A stretch of 12,090 bases of DNA from CAZHCA01 sp964530825. GTDB taxonomy: Bacteria > Bacteroidota > Bacteroidia > Chitinophagales > Saprospiraceae. Positions 1-6,509 of the stretch are shown piece after piece. The notes under the pieces were generated by a model that saw only the letters and a list, made by a program, of their open reading frames with translations, had not been told where the DNA came from and made no database searches. The translations under genes and the position numbers were made by a program. The first letter of the stretch is position 1; every line of letters begins with the position of its first letter. Location: the NCBI GenBank assembly GCA_964530825.1, contig CAZHCA010000043.1, positions 1-12,090 of the forward strand, given 5' to 3'.

Positions 1-10
1 GCGCATCTCT

Positions 11-54
11 GGGAAGCCCGAAGCCCACCAGTCTTTAGCTGGTGGGTAGTTCAC
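11..54 (+). mobile_element. Probable right end of an IS200/IS605-type element (partial)
   Basis: A perfect 8-bp stem, CCCACCAG (24-31) with CTGGTGGG (39-46), has a 7-nt loop and is followed at once by TAGTTCAC (47-54). A hairpin preceded by GAAGCCC and followed by GTAGTTCAC is the usual layout of IS200/IS605-family right ends. In that family the single-strand transposase TnpA recognises the hairpin, and in TnpB-carrying members the same segment forms the 3' part of the guide (omega/reRNA) scaffold. No transposase or TnpB frame lies inside the window, so any element body would be left of position 1. The hairpin and tail are seen directly. The family assignment is inference from resemblance. 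A simple hairpin of unrelated function is the alternative. Confidence 0.5.
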
Positions 55-518
55 TGTCATCAATTCCAGCAATACTGTCCCTAAAGCCGAACGGCTGGAG
101 GATTTTCGGGCTTTTGAATTGGCTGCCAATCTAGGCGACGAATGACGATTGGAGCCTGGTATGTCCACGCCTTAAAGGATCTGGTAAAAGGGTTGGATGC
201 AAGGGAAGTGTTTTTTTACTTCGGACTCGGGTACAGGATTTACTAATTGGGTAAATAATAGTCGCCGGCCGACCGGCCCGGGCCTATCTTGCGCGACCAG
301 TTCTGTAAGGGCGTACTAGACAAACGGGAAAAACGCCCTTAGCGGGGAAACGCCTATCGGAAAATCGAGTATTTGTATGCTTTGGAAGGAAGAATTCAAA
401 GAGGGATAGAAAAACCGGGGCGTCTCCAGTTGCACACGGCATGCTGATATAGGTTGATTTGGCGAGTTTTTACAGTTCAAAAGGTAGGGTTCTTTTCTTT
501 TTCTGTTTTCACTGATTT
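55..518. other. Gene-poor stretch between the element end and yifB
   Basis: No open frame here looks like a real protein. Visible structure includes a small inverted repeat AGCC-gaac-GGCT (83-94), a GC-rich block (261-284) ending in the palindrome GGCCCGGGCC (275-284), and an 8-bp inverted repeat AAGGGCGT (307-314) / ACGCCCTT (333-340) with an 18-nt loop. A 34-codon frame at 142-246 on the plus strand has no recognisable features. The composition is mixed and no terminator-like hairpin plus T-run follows the yifB stop. The stretch may be decayed insertion DNA next to the element end, which is inference. Confidence 0.5.
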
Positions 519-2075
519 CTATCCGGCCCACCCTTCCCGATCCAAGTTCCGGAAATGGATGGCCTCGGCCAGGTGTTCCGTTTTTATGTCGGGACTGGCG
601 GCCAGGTCGGCAGCTGTGCGTGCAACTTTGAGGATGCGGTCATAGGCGCGGGCCGAGAGCTGAAGTTTTTCCATGGCCTTTTTGACCAGGGCACGACCAG
701 CCTCGTCGATCACGCAAACTTGCCGGACGAGATGGCTGGGCATTTGAGCGTTGGCGAACAGGCCGGGCCGGTTGCGAAAACGGTGGGCCTGAATAGCGCG
801 GGCCTGCACCACCCGCTGTGCGACCTCAGCGCTGGTGACGGTAGGCCGCTCCCGGCTAGCGAGCTCGTCATAGGAAACGGGCGTTACCTCCACGTGCAGG
901 TCGATTCGGTCGAGGAGCGGCCCGGAAATCTTACTCAGATAGCGCTTTACAACTCCAGGATTGCAGCTGCAAGCTTTTTCTGGATTATTGTAATGACCAC
1001 AGGGACAGGGATTCATGGAAGCGACCAGCATGAAGTTAGCCGGGTAATCGACTGTTATGCGGGCCCGCGAGATCGTAACGCGCCGCTCTTCCATGGGCTG
1101 GCGCAGTACTTCCAGTACGCTGCGTTTGAATTCCGGCAGCTCATCCAGGAACAACACCCCGTTATGGGCCAGTGAGATCTCTCCCGGCATTGGATGCGAC
1201 CCTCCGCCGACGAGCGCCACATCGCTGATGGTATGATGGGGCGAACGGAAAGGCCGCTGCGCAACCAAAGCGGTACCAGCGGGCAGGACGCCGGCTACCG
1301 AATGGATCTTGGTATTCTCAAGTGCTTCCTGGAGGTTGAGGGGTGGCAGGATGGTGGGCAGGCGTCGGGCTAGCATAGTTTTTCCCGCTCCGGGCGGACC
1401 GATCAGGATTAGGTTATGCCCTCCGGCCGCTGCGATCTCCATGGCGCGTTTGATATTTTCCTGACCGCGCACGTCAGCAAAGTCTACGTCGTAGCTCATT
1501 TGCTGGTTGACAAATTCATCGCGGATGGCTATCGTCGTTGGCTCTAATTGGCGTTTCCCCTGAAAAAATCCAATCGCTTCGCTCAGGGTGGAAAGGCCGT
1601 ACACCTCCAGCCCATCTACCATGGCAGCTTCGCGAGCGTTCATCATGGGTACCAGTAGCCCCTTGAATCCTTCTTCCTTTGCCTGGATGGCAATAGGAAG
1701 CGCACCTTTGATCGGGCGTAATGTGCCGTCGAGCGATAGCTCGCCCATCATCACATAAGCACCCAGTTCGGTACAGGGGATCTGTTTACTTGCTGCCAAG
1801 ATGCCCAGCGCAATAGCGAGGTCATAAGCCGAGCCCTCCTTGCGGATATTGGCCGGCGCCAAATTGACAATCGTGCGCGAACGCGGCATCTTAAACTTAA
1901 CGTTGGTGATGGCAGCCTCGATCCGTTGAAAGCCTTCGCGCACGGCGCTGTCGGGCAAGCCCACCATGTTGTAATAATTGGTACCGGCGACCGGGTTGCC
2001 GCCAGAATCGATCTCGATGTGGATGGTAATCGCATCTACGCCATAAACGGCACTGCCAAACGTCTTCACTAACAT
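519..2075 (-). CDS. YifB/ComM-family Mg-chelatase-like AAA+ ATPase
   Basis: This 518-residue protein belongs to the YifB/ComM family. ComM is a hexameric helicase that promotes branch migration when incoming DNA is integrated during natural transformation. Order of domains: an N-terminal ChlI/Lon-protease-like domain (about 20-140), then the AAA+ module with Walker A GPPGAGKT (226-233), Walker B VLFLDEL (307-313) and a cysteine cluster CPCG...CSC (C357, C359, C369, C371) typical of the family, then SGPLLDRIDL (384-393) and a C-terminal Mg-chelatase helical domain (about 420-510). Length is normal and no key motif is missing. The frame is open upstream to 2102, but I start at MLVKTFGSAVYG because this is the conserved family N-terminus and GGAGGA lies just upstream at proper spacing. 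It appears to be a single-gene unit. Competence in this organism is not shown by the sequence. Confidence 0.93.
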   Translation of the reverse strand: MLVKTFGSAVYGVDAITIHIEIDSGGNPVAGTNYYNMVGLPDSAVREGFQRIEAAITNVKFKMPRSRTIVNLAPANIRKEGSAYDLAIALGILAASKQIPCTELGAYVMMGELSLDGTLRPIKGALPIAIQAKEEGFKGLLVPMMNAREAAMVDGLEVYGLSTLSEAIGFFQGKRQLEPTTIAIRDEFVNQQMSYDVDFADVRGQENIKRAMEIAAAGGHNLILIGPPGAGKTMLARRLPTILPPLNLQEALENTKIHSVAGVLPAGTALVAQRPFRSPHHTISDVALVGGGSHPMPGEISLAHNGVLFLDELPEFKRSVLEVLRQPMEERRVTISRARITVDYPANFMLVASMNPCPCGHYNNPEKACSCNPGVVKRYLSKISGPLLDRIDLHVEVTPVSYDELASRERPTVTSAEVAQRVVQARAIQAHRFRNRPGLFANAQMPSHLVRQVCVIDEAGRALVKKAMEKLQLSARAYDRILKVARTAADLAASPDIKTEHLAEAIHFRNLDREGWAG

Positions 2076-2234
2076 CACTCCTCCGCTTATTCCGACCATC
2101 AATTTAAGCGCAATCCGGGTTCGGCGCTAGTTCGGGAACGTAAGGAAGGTGACGAAACGCCATTTTACAACAATATGATTACGGGGCCAGGACCTGATAT
2201 GTTTCGACGCTGCTTCGAGCGCCCGTGCCTAGCC

Positions 2235-3332
2235 TTATTCCGTTATGATCAGCTGTTGCGTTCGGATACTCCCGTTTTCCCTAATGGAAAAATAGTAGGT
2301 GCCGTTACCCAGGTTACTTATGTTGACCGTTTCCAGGTAATGACCGTTAGTAAGATAGCCGTCGAAAACTACCCGGCGGAGTTTTCCCGACTCGTCGAAC
2401 AGTTCGATACGCACCTGCCCGTCTGCGACGATCGCATAGGAAATCGTAGCGGTGGATACGGCCGGATTGGGAAAAACGCGCACGTTTTGTATGGCGTCTT
2501 TCTGGGCGGGTATTTCAGGTGCCGCCGATCCAGTATTGGGGTCGAGCAGCAGGAAGCGACCTTTGTGTAAATCGCCTTTTTCGTGCCGATGCTTCCCGTG
2601 ACCGTTCGGTTTGTTACCCTCCGGCAAATATTCAACTGCGATAGCTCTCAAGTCGTTGCGCCATTTCTCGGCCTGCGGTTTCAGTTCGTATAGGAGATTG
2701 TCGATAGGCGTTTCGTATTTTTCCACCATTCTGTACAGGCTGTCGCGGAAAGCTTTCATAGTTGCCCGGTCTTTTTCGCTGCAGAAGGGCTGGTTCCTTT
2801 GGCGCCAGCGGGGTTCGAAGGCACTGCGTTGCTCGCGCAGCCGGGCAATGGTAACCTGATCCTCGGCGGTGATCTCCGCTTCGAGGGCGGTGCGTTGCTC
2901 GAGCAGGATAGGCAATATGTTGTCTTCGCGGTAGGCCGATACTGCGGTATGTAGCGCTTTGCGGTCCTCATCGGAAAGTCGCGGTTGGCGATCTTGAAGA
3001 TCGCTGATCCGGCCGGAGCGATAAGCCTCCAGCTTCTCCAGTTGTTCCGAAGTGAGCAGGTTTGCTAGCGCGACCCGGTTGCTTTCCAGTATGTCCCGGA
3101 AAGCTGCGATGCGGTTTTCGCGTTGTTCGAATGTTTGATCGCGCAGCTCCTTGAGTTGTTCGCGTGAAGCAACGGCCAGCTCGGTAACTGCTGATACCTG
3201 ATCATCGTCGAGTTCGAGTAATTCGGTAAGCTTTTCGATCGGAGGAAAAAGAGACGTGCCAGGTTGCGCGGTCAGCGCCCCGGCGATGCCCCAAACGGTG
3301 AAAAGTAAGATGAAAATGCTGCTTTTTTTCAT
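2235..3332 (-). CDS. Secreted Spy/CpxP-like helical protein with T9SS type A sorting domain
   Basis: The 365-residue product starts with a signal peptide (MKKSS, hydrophobic 6-20, likely cut after A22). Residues about 30-235 are charged, almost entirely helical and rich in Glu, Arg, Leu and Gln, with LTxxQ-like patterns (LELDDDQVSAV at 40-50, LTSEQLEKL at 93-101). This resembles Spy/CpxP-type periplasmic proteins. A His/Lys/Gly linker (about 240-258) follows. The last about 80 residues form a type IX secretion C-terminal sorting domain: VRVFPNPAVSTATISY (284-299), then FDESGKLRRVV, NGHYLETVNISNLGNGTYYFSI and a short terminal strand. T9SS cargo is exported across the outer membrane, and type A domains usually direct cell-surface attachment or release. 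The function of the helical region is unknown. Only C184 breaks an otherwise cysteine-free sequence. The gene lies 84 nt downstream of proS in the same direction. Confidence 0.82.
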   Translation of the reverse strand: MKKSSIFILLFTVWGIAGALTAQPGTSLFPPIEKLTELLELDDDQVSAVTELAVASREQLKELRDQTFEQRENRIAAFRDILESNRVALANLLTSEQLEKLEAYRSGRISDLQDRQPRLSDEDRKALHTAVSAYREDNILPILLEQRTALEAEITAEDQVTIARLREQRSAFEPRWRQRNQPFCSEKDRATMKAFRDSLYRMVEKYETPIDNLLYELKPQAEKWRNDLRAIAVEYLPEGNKPNGHGKHRHEKGDLHKGRFLLLDPNTGSAAPEIPAQKDAIQNVRVFPNPAVSTATISYAIVADGQVRIELFDESGKLRRVVFDGYLTNGHYLETVNISNLGNGTYYFSIRENGSIRTQQLIITE

Positions 3333-3374
3333 AGCGCTATAGTTTGGTCTGAAAAGGATTTATCCTTTAGACCA
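3331..3374 (-). promoter_or_regulatory. Two palindromes in the leader of the T9SS-sorted protein gene
   Basis: On the minus strand, just before the ATG at 3332, there are two dyads. One is a stem-loop at 3345-3374: TGGTCT/AGACCA outer arms and AAAGGAT/ATCCTTT inner arms, with a 2-nt loop and a 2-nt bulge on one side. The other is the perfect 10-bp palindrome ATAGCGCTAT (3331-3340), which runs into the start codon. No T-run follows the larger stem, so it is not a classical terminator for proS. It could be an operator or a leader-RNA structure affecting translation. The structure is seen; the role is inference. Confidence 0.45.
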
Positions 3375-3416
3375 CATCGGAAGAAGAAGCTTACGCTGAG
3401 CGCCAAAAAAAATTCA

Positions 3417-4886
3417 TTAGTAGGCTTTGGCAAACAGGACCCTGCGCTTGGATGGCTTGCCGGTGAGCACACACTCTCCGGTTGCTACATCACCATCTTG
3501 CGGTATGCACCGGATGGTGGCTTTCGTCAGTTCTTTGATCTTGATCTCGGTCTCGGTGGTGCCGTCCCAGTGCGCATAGATGAAGCCCGGGATGTCTTGC
3601 CCGATCGCCTCTTTGAACTGATCGAAGTTGTCGGCCGTTGTGATGTGTTCGTTGCGGAACTGCAAAGCTTTTTGGAAAAGATTTTGCTGGATGTTTTCCA
3701 GTAAATGTCTGACGTGCGGTACGATACCGTCGACTGGTTGGGCGTATTTTTCCTTGGTGTCGCGTCGTGCCACTTCCACTTGTCCGTTTTCCAGGTCGCG
3801 TTTGCCAATACCTAATCGAACCGGTATACCCCGCAGTTCATGTTCGGCAAATTTAAAGCCGGGGCGTTTTTTCATGTCTGTATCGTACTGCACCGAAATA
3901 CCGGCAGCACGCAGTTCGCGCATGATTTTTTCTGCTGCCTCGTCGATAGCTGCTGCCGGCTTGGGGATGGGTACGATCATCACTTGCGTAGGGGCCAGCT
4001 TGGGCGGGATTACTAAGCCGTCGTCGTCGGAGTGGGTCATGATCAGCCCACCCATCAGGCGGGTCGATACGCCCCAGGAAGTAGCCCACACCAAATCTTC
4101 CTGGTTGTTTTCGTTGAGGAATTTGACATCAAAGGCACGGGCAAAGTTTTGGCCCAAGAAGTGAGAGGTGCCTGCCTGCAGGGCGCGGCCGTCCTGCATC
4201 AGCGCTTCTATGGTATAGGTATCTTCGGCGCCCGCAAACCGTTCGTTTTCCGTTTTGAGGCCCTTGATGACCGGCATGGCCATGTAATCTTCGGCAAAAG
4301 AAGCATAGACGTTTTGCATGCGTTCCGCTTCTTCGATGGCTTCCTGACGGTTAGCGTGGGCTGTGTGGCCCTCTTGCCAAAGGAATTCGGCCGTGCGCAA
4401 GAAGAGCCGCGTGCGCAGTTCCCAGCGTACGACGTTCGCCCACTGGTTGATGAGCAAGGGCAGATCGCGGTACGAATTGATCCAGTCTTTATAAGTGTGC
4501 CAGATAATGGTCTCGGAAGTGGGGCGCACGATAAGCTCTTCTTCCAGCCGCGCCTCCGGATCGACGACTACCCCGGTGCCGTCGGGGCTGTTAATCAGCC
4601 GGTGGTGTGTGACCACAGCGCATTCCTTGGCGAAACCTGAAATATGGTCTTCTTCCTTACTGAGAAAGCTTTTGGGTATGAATAATGGAAAGTAAGCATT
4701 GACGTGTCCGGTTTCCTTGAACATGCGGTCCAACTGGTCGCGCATTTTTTCCCAGATCGCAAAACCATGCGGTTTGATCACCATGCAGCCGCGCACGGCG
4801 GAATTGTCCGCCAGGCCGGCTTTCTTGACAATATCAATGTACCACTGCGCGTAGTCTTCTGTTCTACTGGTAATGGCTTTTCCCAT
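3417..4886 (-). CDS. proS: Prolyl-tRNA synthetase, archaeal/eukaryotic-like type
   Basis: This cytoplasmic class II aminoacyl-tRNA synthetase charges tRNA-Pro with proline. The 489-residue form lacks the editing insertion of the long bacterial enzyme and matches the short archaeal-like type common in Bacteroidota. Visible landmarks: RPTSE (121-125), motif 2 with VRWELRTR...FLWQEGHTAH (153-177), the proline-site region FLGQNFARAFDVKF (243-256), motif 3 region MTHSDDDGLVIPP (283-295), an anticodon-binding domain (about 300-400) and a C-terminal domain ending in the conserved RVLFAKAY with terminal Tyr. The zinc-binding site of this last domain looks incomplete: C460 and C472 remain, but the first cysteine pair position reads HWDGTTETE (439-447). 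The frame stays open to 4931. I start at MGKAITSR because AAGGA lies 9 nt upstream and the extra 15 residues look unlike the family. Confidence 0.95.
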   Translation of the reverse strand: MGKAITSRTEDYAQWYIDIVKKAGLADNSAVRGCMVIKPHGFAIWEKMRDQLDRMFKETGHVNAYFPLFIPKSFLSKEEDHISGFAKECAVVTHHRLINSPDGTGVVVDPEARLEEELIVRPTSETIIWHTYKDWINSYRDLPLLINQWANVVRWELRTRLFLRTAEFLWQEGHTAHANRQEAIEEAERMQNVYASFAEDYMAMPVIKGLKTENERFAGAEDTYTIEALMQDGRALQAGTSHFLGQNFARAFDVKFLNENNQEDLVWATSWGVSTRLMGGLIMTHSDDDGLVIPPKLAPTQVMIVPIPKPAAAIDEAAEKIMRELRAAGISVQYDTDMKKRPGFKFAEHELRGIPVRLGIGKRDLENGQVEVARRDTKEKYAQPVDGIVPHVRHLLENIQQNLFQKALQFRNEHITTADNFDQFKEAIGQDIPGFIYAHWDGTTETEIKIKELTKATIRCIPQDGDVATGECVLTGKPSKRRVLFAKAY

Positions 4887-4948
4887 AACATTTTCCTTGT
4901 AAAAACAGGACGTCCAGTCCTTCGGTGACAAATTGTATAATGTGCGTC

Positions 4949-4956
4949 CAAAAATA
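4949..4956 (-). promoter_or_regulatory. Candidate -7 box of the proS promoter
   Basis: The minus strand reads TATTTTTG, which fits the Bacteroidota primary sigma-factor box TAnnTTTG, about 63 nt before the proS ATG. I see no matching TTG element at the expected distance of about 20 bp further upstream, so this is weakly supported. Confidence 0.28.
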
Positions 4957-5026
4957 AAGGATTTAAACTTAGTTGCCGTTTATTCGTCCTTATTATTGAG
5001 GAAGTTGTTTAGAGCGAGGAAAATGG

Positions 5027-5108
5027 CCTTAACAGTTGTTAAGGTGACAGATTAACGGATTTAACGCCCCGGAATTATCGGTTTAGGACTACTTTAACGA
5101 TATTAACG
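5027..5108. promoter_or_regulatory. TTAAC half-site array: one inverted repeat plus two phased direct pairs
   Basis: The palindrome CCTTAACAGTTGTTAAGG (5027-5044; 8-bp arms, GT centre) holds two opposed TTAAC half-sites. It is followed by four direct TTAACG copies at 5052-5057, 5061-5066, 5094-5099 and 5103-5108. Copies within each pair start exactly 9 bp apart, and the two pairs are offset by 42 bp, close to four helical turns. This arrangement suggests binding by a dimeric or cooperative regulator controlling proS, the gene at 5171, or both. The repeats are seen directly; the regulator is unknown. Confidence 0.5.
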
Positions 5109-5170
5109 GAATGAATATCCTAGTTTTCCTGTTGTAATTGTTGAAGTACAGAAAGAAAAAATTTTTTATT

Positions 5171-6385
5171 ATGAACAGGTGGAAAGTTTATATCGCGATA
5201 AGTTCCCTGCTGTTTTTGGTGGGTTTTTTCCCTGCCTTGCAGGCACAGTATGACGATGTTTATTTTGATCCGAACCAAGATTCGGAGATTTACGGTTTTG
5301 GGGACCGTGCAAACAACAATACCTATCAGGGTGACACCCGTAGCAGCGATTACAGTGGTTACGATGATAGCCCCTACGATTATTACAATGACTACGACTA
5401 TTATTATACGTCACGCATTCGCCGTTTTCACCGGCCTTATTACGGGTTCGACTACTTCGATCCGATTTACGTAGATCGAATGTTTTATGATCCCTTCTTC
5501 ATGCCGGCTTTCGGAAGCACTGCGCTGATCTATAATGACTTTGGGTATCGCAACTTCGTGCGCTACCAGCGCTGGCGGAATCCCTTTTTTTACGATCCGT
5601 TCTTCAATCCATGGGCTTTTGGTCCACGACCAGGTTTTGGCTTTAACGTAAGCTTTTCCTTTGGTTTTGGCTTCGGCAATCCGTGGTTTGGTCCTGGCTT
5701 CGGCAATCCGTGGTTTAATGCTGGGTTTGGCAATCCGTGGTTTAGTCCTTGGAGAGGTGGATTTTTCAATCCATGGGTAGGAGGTGGTTTCTACTGCCCG
5801 CCGACCTGGGGTAATGGATTTGCTTACGAAACGGTAGCGAGCAATACGTACTTCGGTCCGCGCACGACACGCACCGGCGTAGTTGGTCCGAATACCAATA
5901 CTGGACGCAACCGGGCTGTTAACCGCTCGGGCGATACGGAAATTCGCCGTTACAATCCCGACCGCGAGGTGATTAACCGCGAATCGGAAGCTATGCGCCG
6001 CTCTCGCGAACGGGCAACGACTGACCGCAGTACAACGCGGACCGCACAGGATCGTGCCAATGAAGCACGCCGTCGCGCGGAAGAACTGCAACGCAATCGC
6101 ACCCGTACGACGACGCCGCAGCGTCGTACATCCCCTACCTACCGGGGTAACGAAAACCGAACCCGTGAGGTAGAGCGCTACAATCCGAGCACGCGTTCTC
6201 GCCGTACACCGACTTACAATCGGTCAGGTTCCTCGCGCAGTCGCGGAACGTACACACCTTCACGCAGCAGTGGCCGTACCCGCTCCAGCGGTAGCATGCG
6301 CAGCGGCGGTTCTAGCCGGTCCAGCGGCGCTACACGTAGCCGTAGCAGTGGAGGGAGCTCGCGCAGTCGCGGCGGTAGCAACTAA
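5171..6385 (+). CDS. Secreted low-complexity protein (Tyr/Asp-rich, Phe/Gly/Trp repeats, Arg/Ser-rich tail)
   Basis: I do not recognise a defined family. The 404-residue product has a signal peptide (MNRWKVYIAI..., hydrophobic to about residue 20, likely cut after A25). Three compositional zones follow. Residues 26-110 are rich in Asp, Tyr and Asn (DYYNDYDYYY at 70-79). Residues 130-215 are rich in Phe, Gly, Pro and Trp, with three copies of a nine-residue unit beginning GFGNPWF (167-193) and related FNPW motifs. Residues 250-404 are Arg/Thr/Ser/Gly-rich and very basic, ending in RS/SSG runs. Only C209 is present. An open extension upstream starts with TTG at 5138, but the ATG at 5171 fits the signal peptide. 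Flavobacterial genomes carry similar low-complexity secreted proteins near FadL-like porins, from memory and with modest certainty. A matrix, adhesive or surface-structural role is inference. A strong terminator ends the gene. Confidence 0.8.
   Translation: MNRWKVYIAISSLLFLVGFFPALQAQYDDVYFDPNQDSEIYGFGDRANNNTYQGDTRSSDYSGYDDSPYDYYNDYDYYYTSRIRRFHRPYYGFDYFDPIYVDRMFYDPFFMPAFGSTALIYNDFGYRNFVRYQRWRNPFFYDPFFNPWAFGPRPGFGFNVSFSFGFGFGNPWFGPGFGNPWFNAGFGNPWFSPWRGGFFNPWVGGGFYCPPTWGNGFAYETVASNTYFGPRTTRTGVVGPNTNTGRNRAVNRSGDTEIRRYNPDREVINRESEAMRRSRERATTDRSTTRTAQDRANEARRRAEELQRNRTRTTTPQRRTSPTYRGNENRTREVERYNPSTRSRRTPTYNRSGSSRSRGTYTPSRSSGRTRSSGSMRSGGSSRSSGATRSRSSGGSSRSRGGSN
5669..5749 (+). repeat. Three 27-bp in-frame tandem repeats
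   Basis: Units at 5669-5695, 5696-5722 and 5723-5749 are contiguous and in frame, each encoding GFGNPWF plus two variable residues (GP, NA, SP). The central part CGGCAATCCGTGGTTT is nearly identical between units (the third has TGGCAATCCGTGGTTT). The low divergence suggests recent duplication by slippage or unequal exchange, so copy number could vary between strains. Confidence 0.9.
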
Positions 6386-6421
6386 AATTAACCCGATACG
6401 TTGACATTATATTGAAAGTTT

Positions 6422-6463
6422 ATGTGGGTGGAAGGATTTCTATTTTTCCACCCACATTTTTTT
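6422..6463 (+). terminator. Rho-independent terminator after the secreted low-complexity protein
   Basis: The 12-bp perfect stem ATGTGGGTGGAA (6422-6433) / TTCCACCCACAT (6446-6457), with a 12-nt loop, is followed by an uninterrupted T-run to 6463. It starts 36 nt after the stop at 6385 and separates this gene from the FadL-like gene, which therefore needs its own promoter. Confidence 0.88.
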
Positions 6464-6509
6464 GCCACACCGTAAACACACCCCTTGTTTCCTTTTACAG
6501 AAATAAAAA

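Larger units (their letters stand above)
4887..5170. promoter_or_regulatory. Divergent intergenic region between proS and a secreted protein gene
   Basis: This 284-bp AT-rich region must hold promoters for both proS (leftward) and the secreted protein at 5171 (rightward). It contains a perfect inverted repeat at 5027-5044 and four direct TTAACG copies between 5052 and 5108, described separately. A candidate minus-strand -7 box is at 4949-4956. For the rightward gene only an imperfect -7 box, TAGTTTTC (5121-5128), is visible, with no good upstream element. The stretch just before the ATG at 5171 is A/T-rich, as is usual in this phylum. Confidence 0.6.

Noticed and set aside
142..246. Short plus-strand frame of 34 codons (starts MTIGAWYVHAL) in the gene-poor left region
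   Set aside because: It has a weak ribosome-binding region, no recognisable motif and no support beyond being open.
316..531. 71-codon minus-strand frame overlapping the yifB 3' end
   Set aside because: It has no family resemblance or upstream signals, and its composition looks like random translation.
555..1175. 206-codon frame antisense to yifB
   Set aside because: It lies wholly opposite a well-conserved gene, and its codon pattern is explained by the sense frame.
3345..3374. Stem-loop considered as the proS terminator
   Set aside because: No T-run follows on the minus strand and it sits immediately before the next start codon. It is better described as a leader or operator structure.
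4032..4640. 202-codon frame antisense to proS
   Set aside because: It is a shadow of proS with no independent motifs or start signals.
5669..5749. Tandem repeats considered as a CRISPR array
   Set aside because: The units are contiguous with no spacers and are in frame within a coding sequence.
5411..6091. 226-codon frame antisense to the secreted low-complexity protein
   Set aside because: The repetitive KPRIAEA-like pattern is the mirror of the tandem repeats on the sense strand, which has a signal peptide and a terminator.
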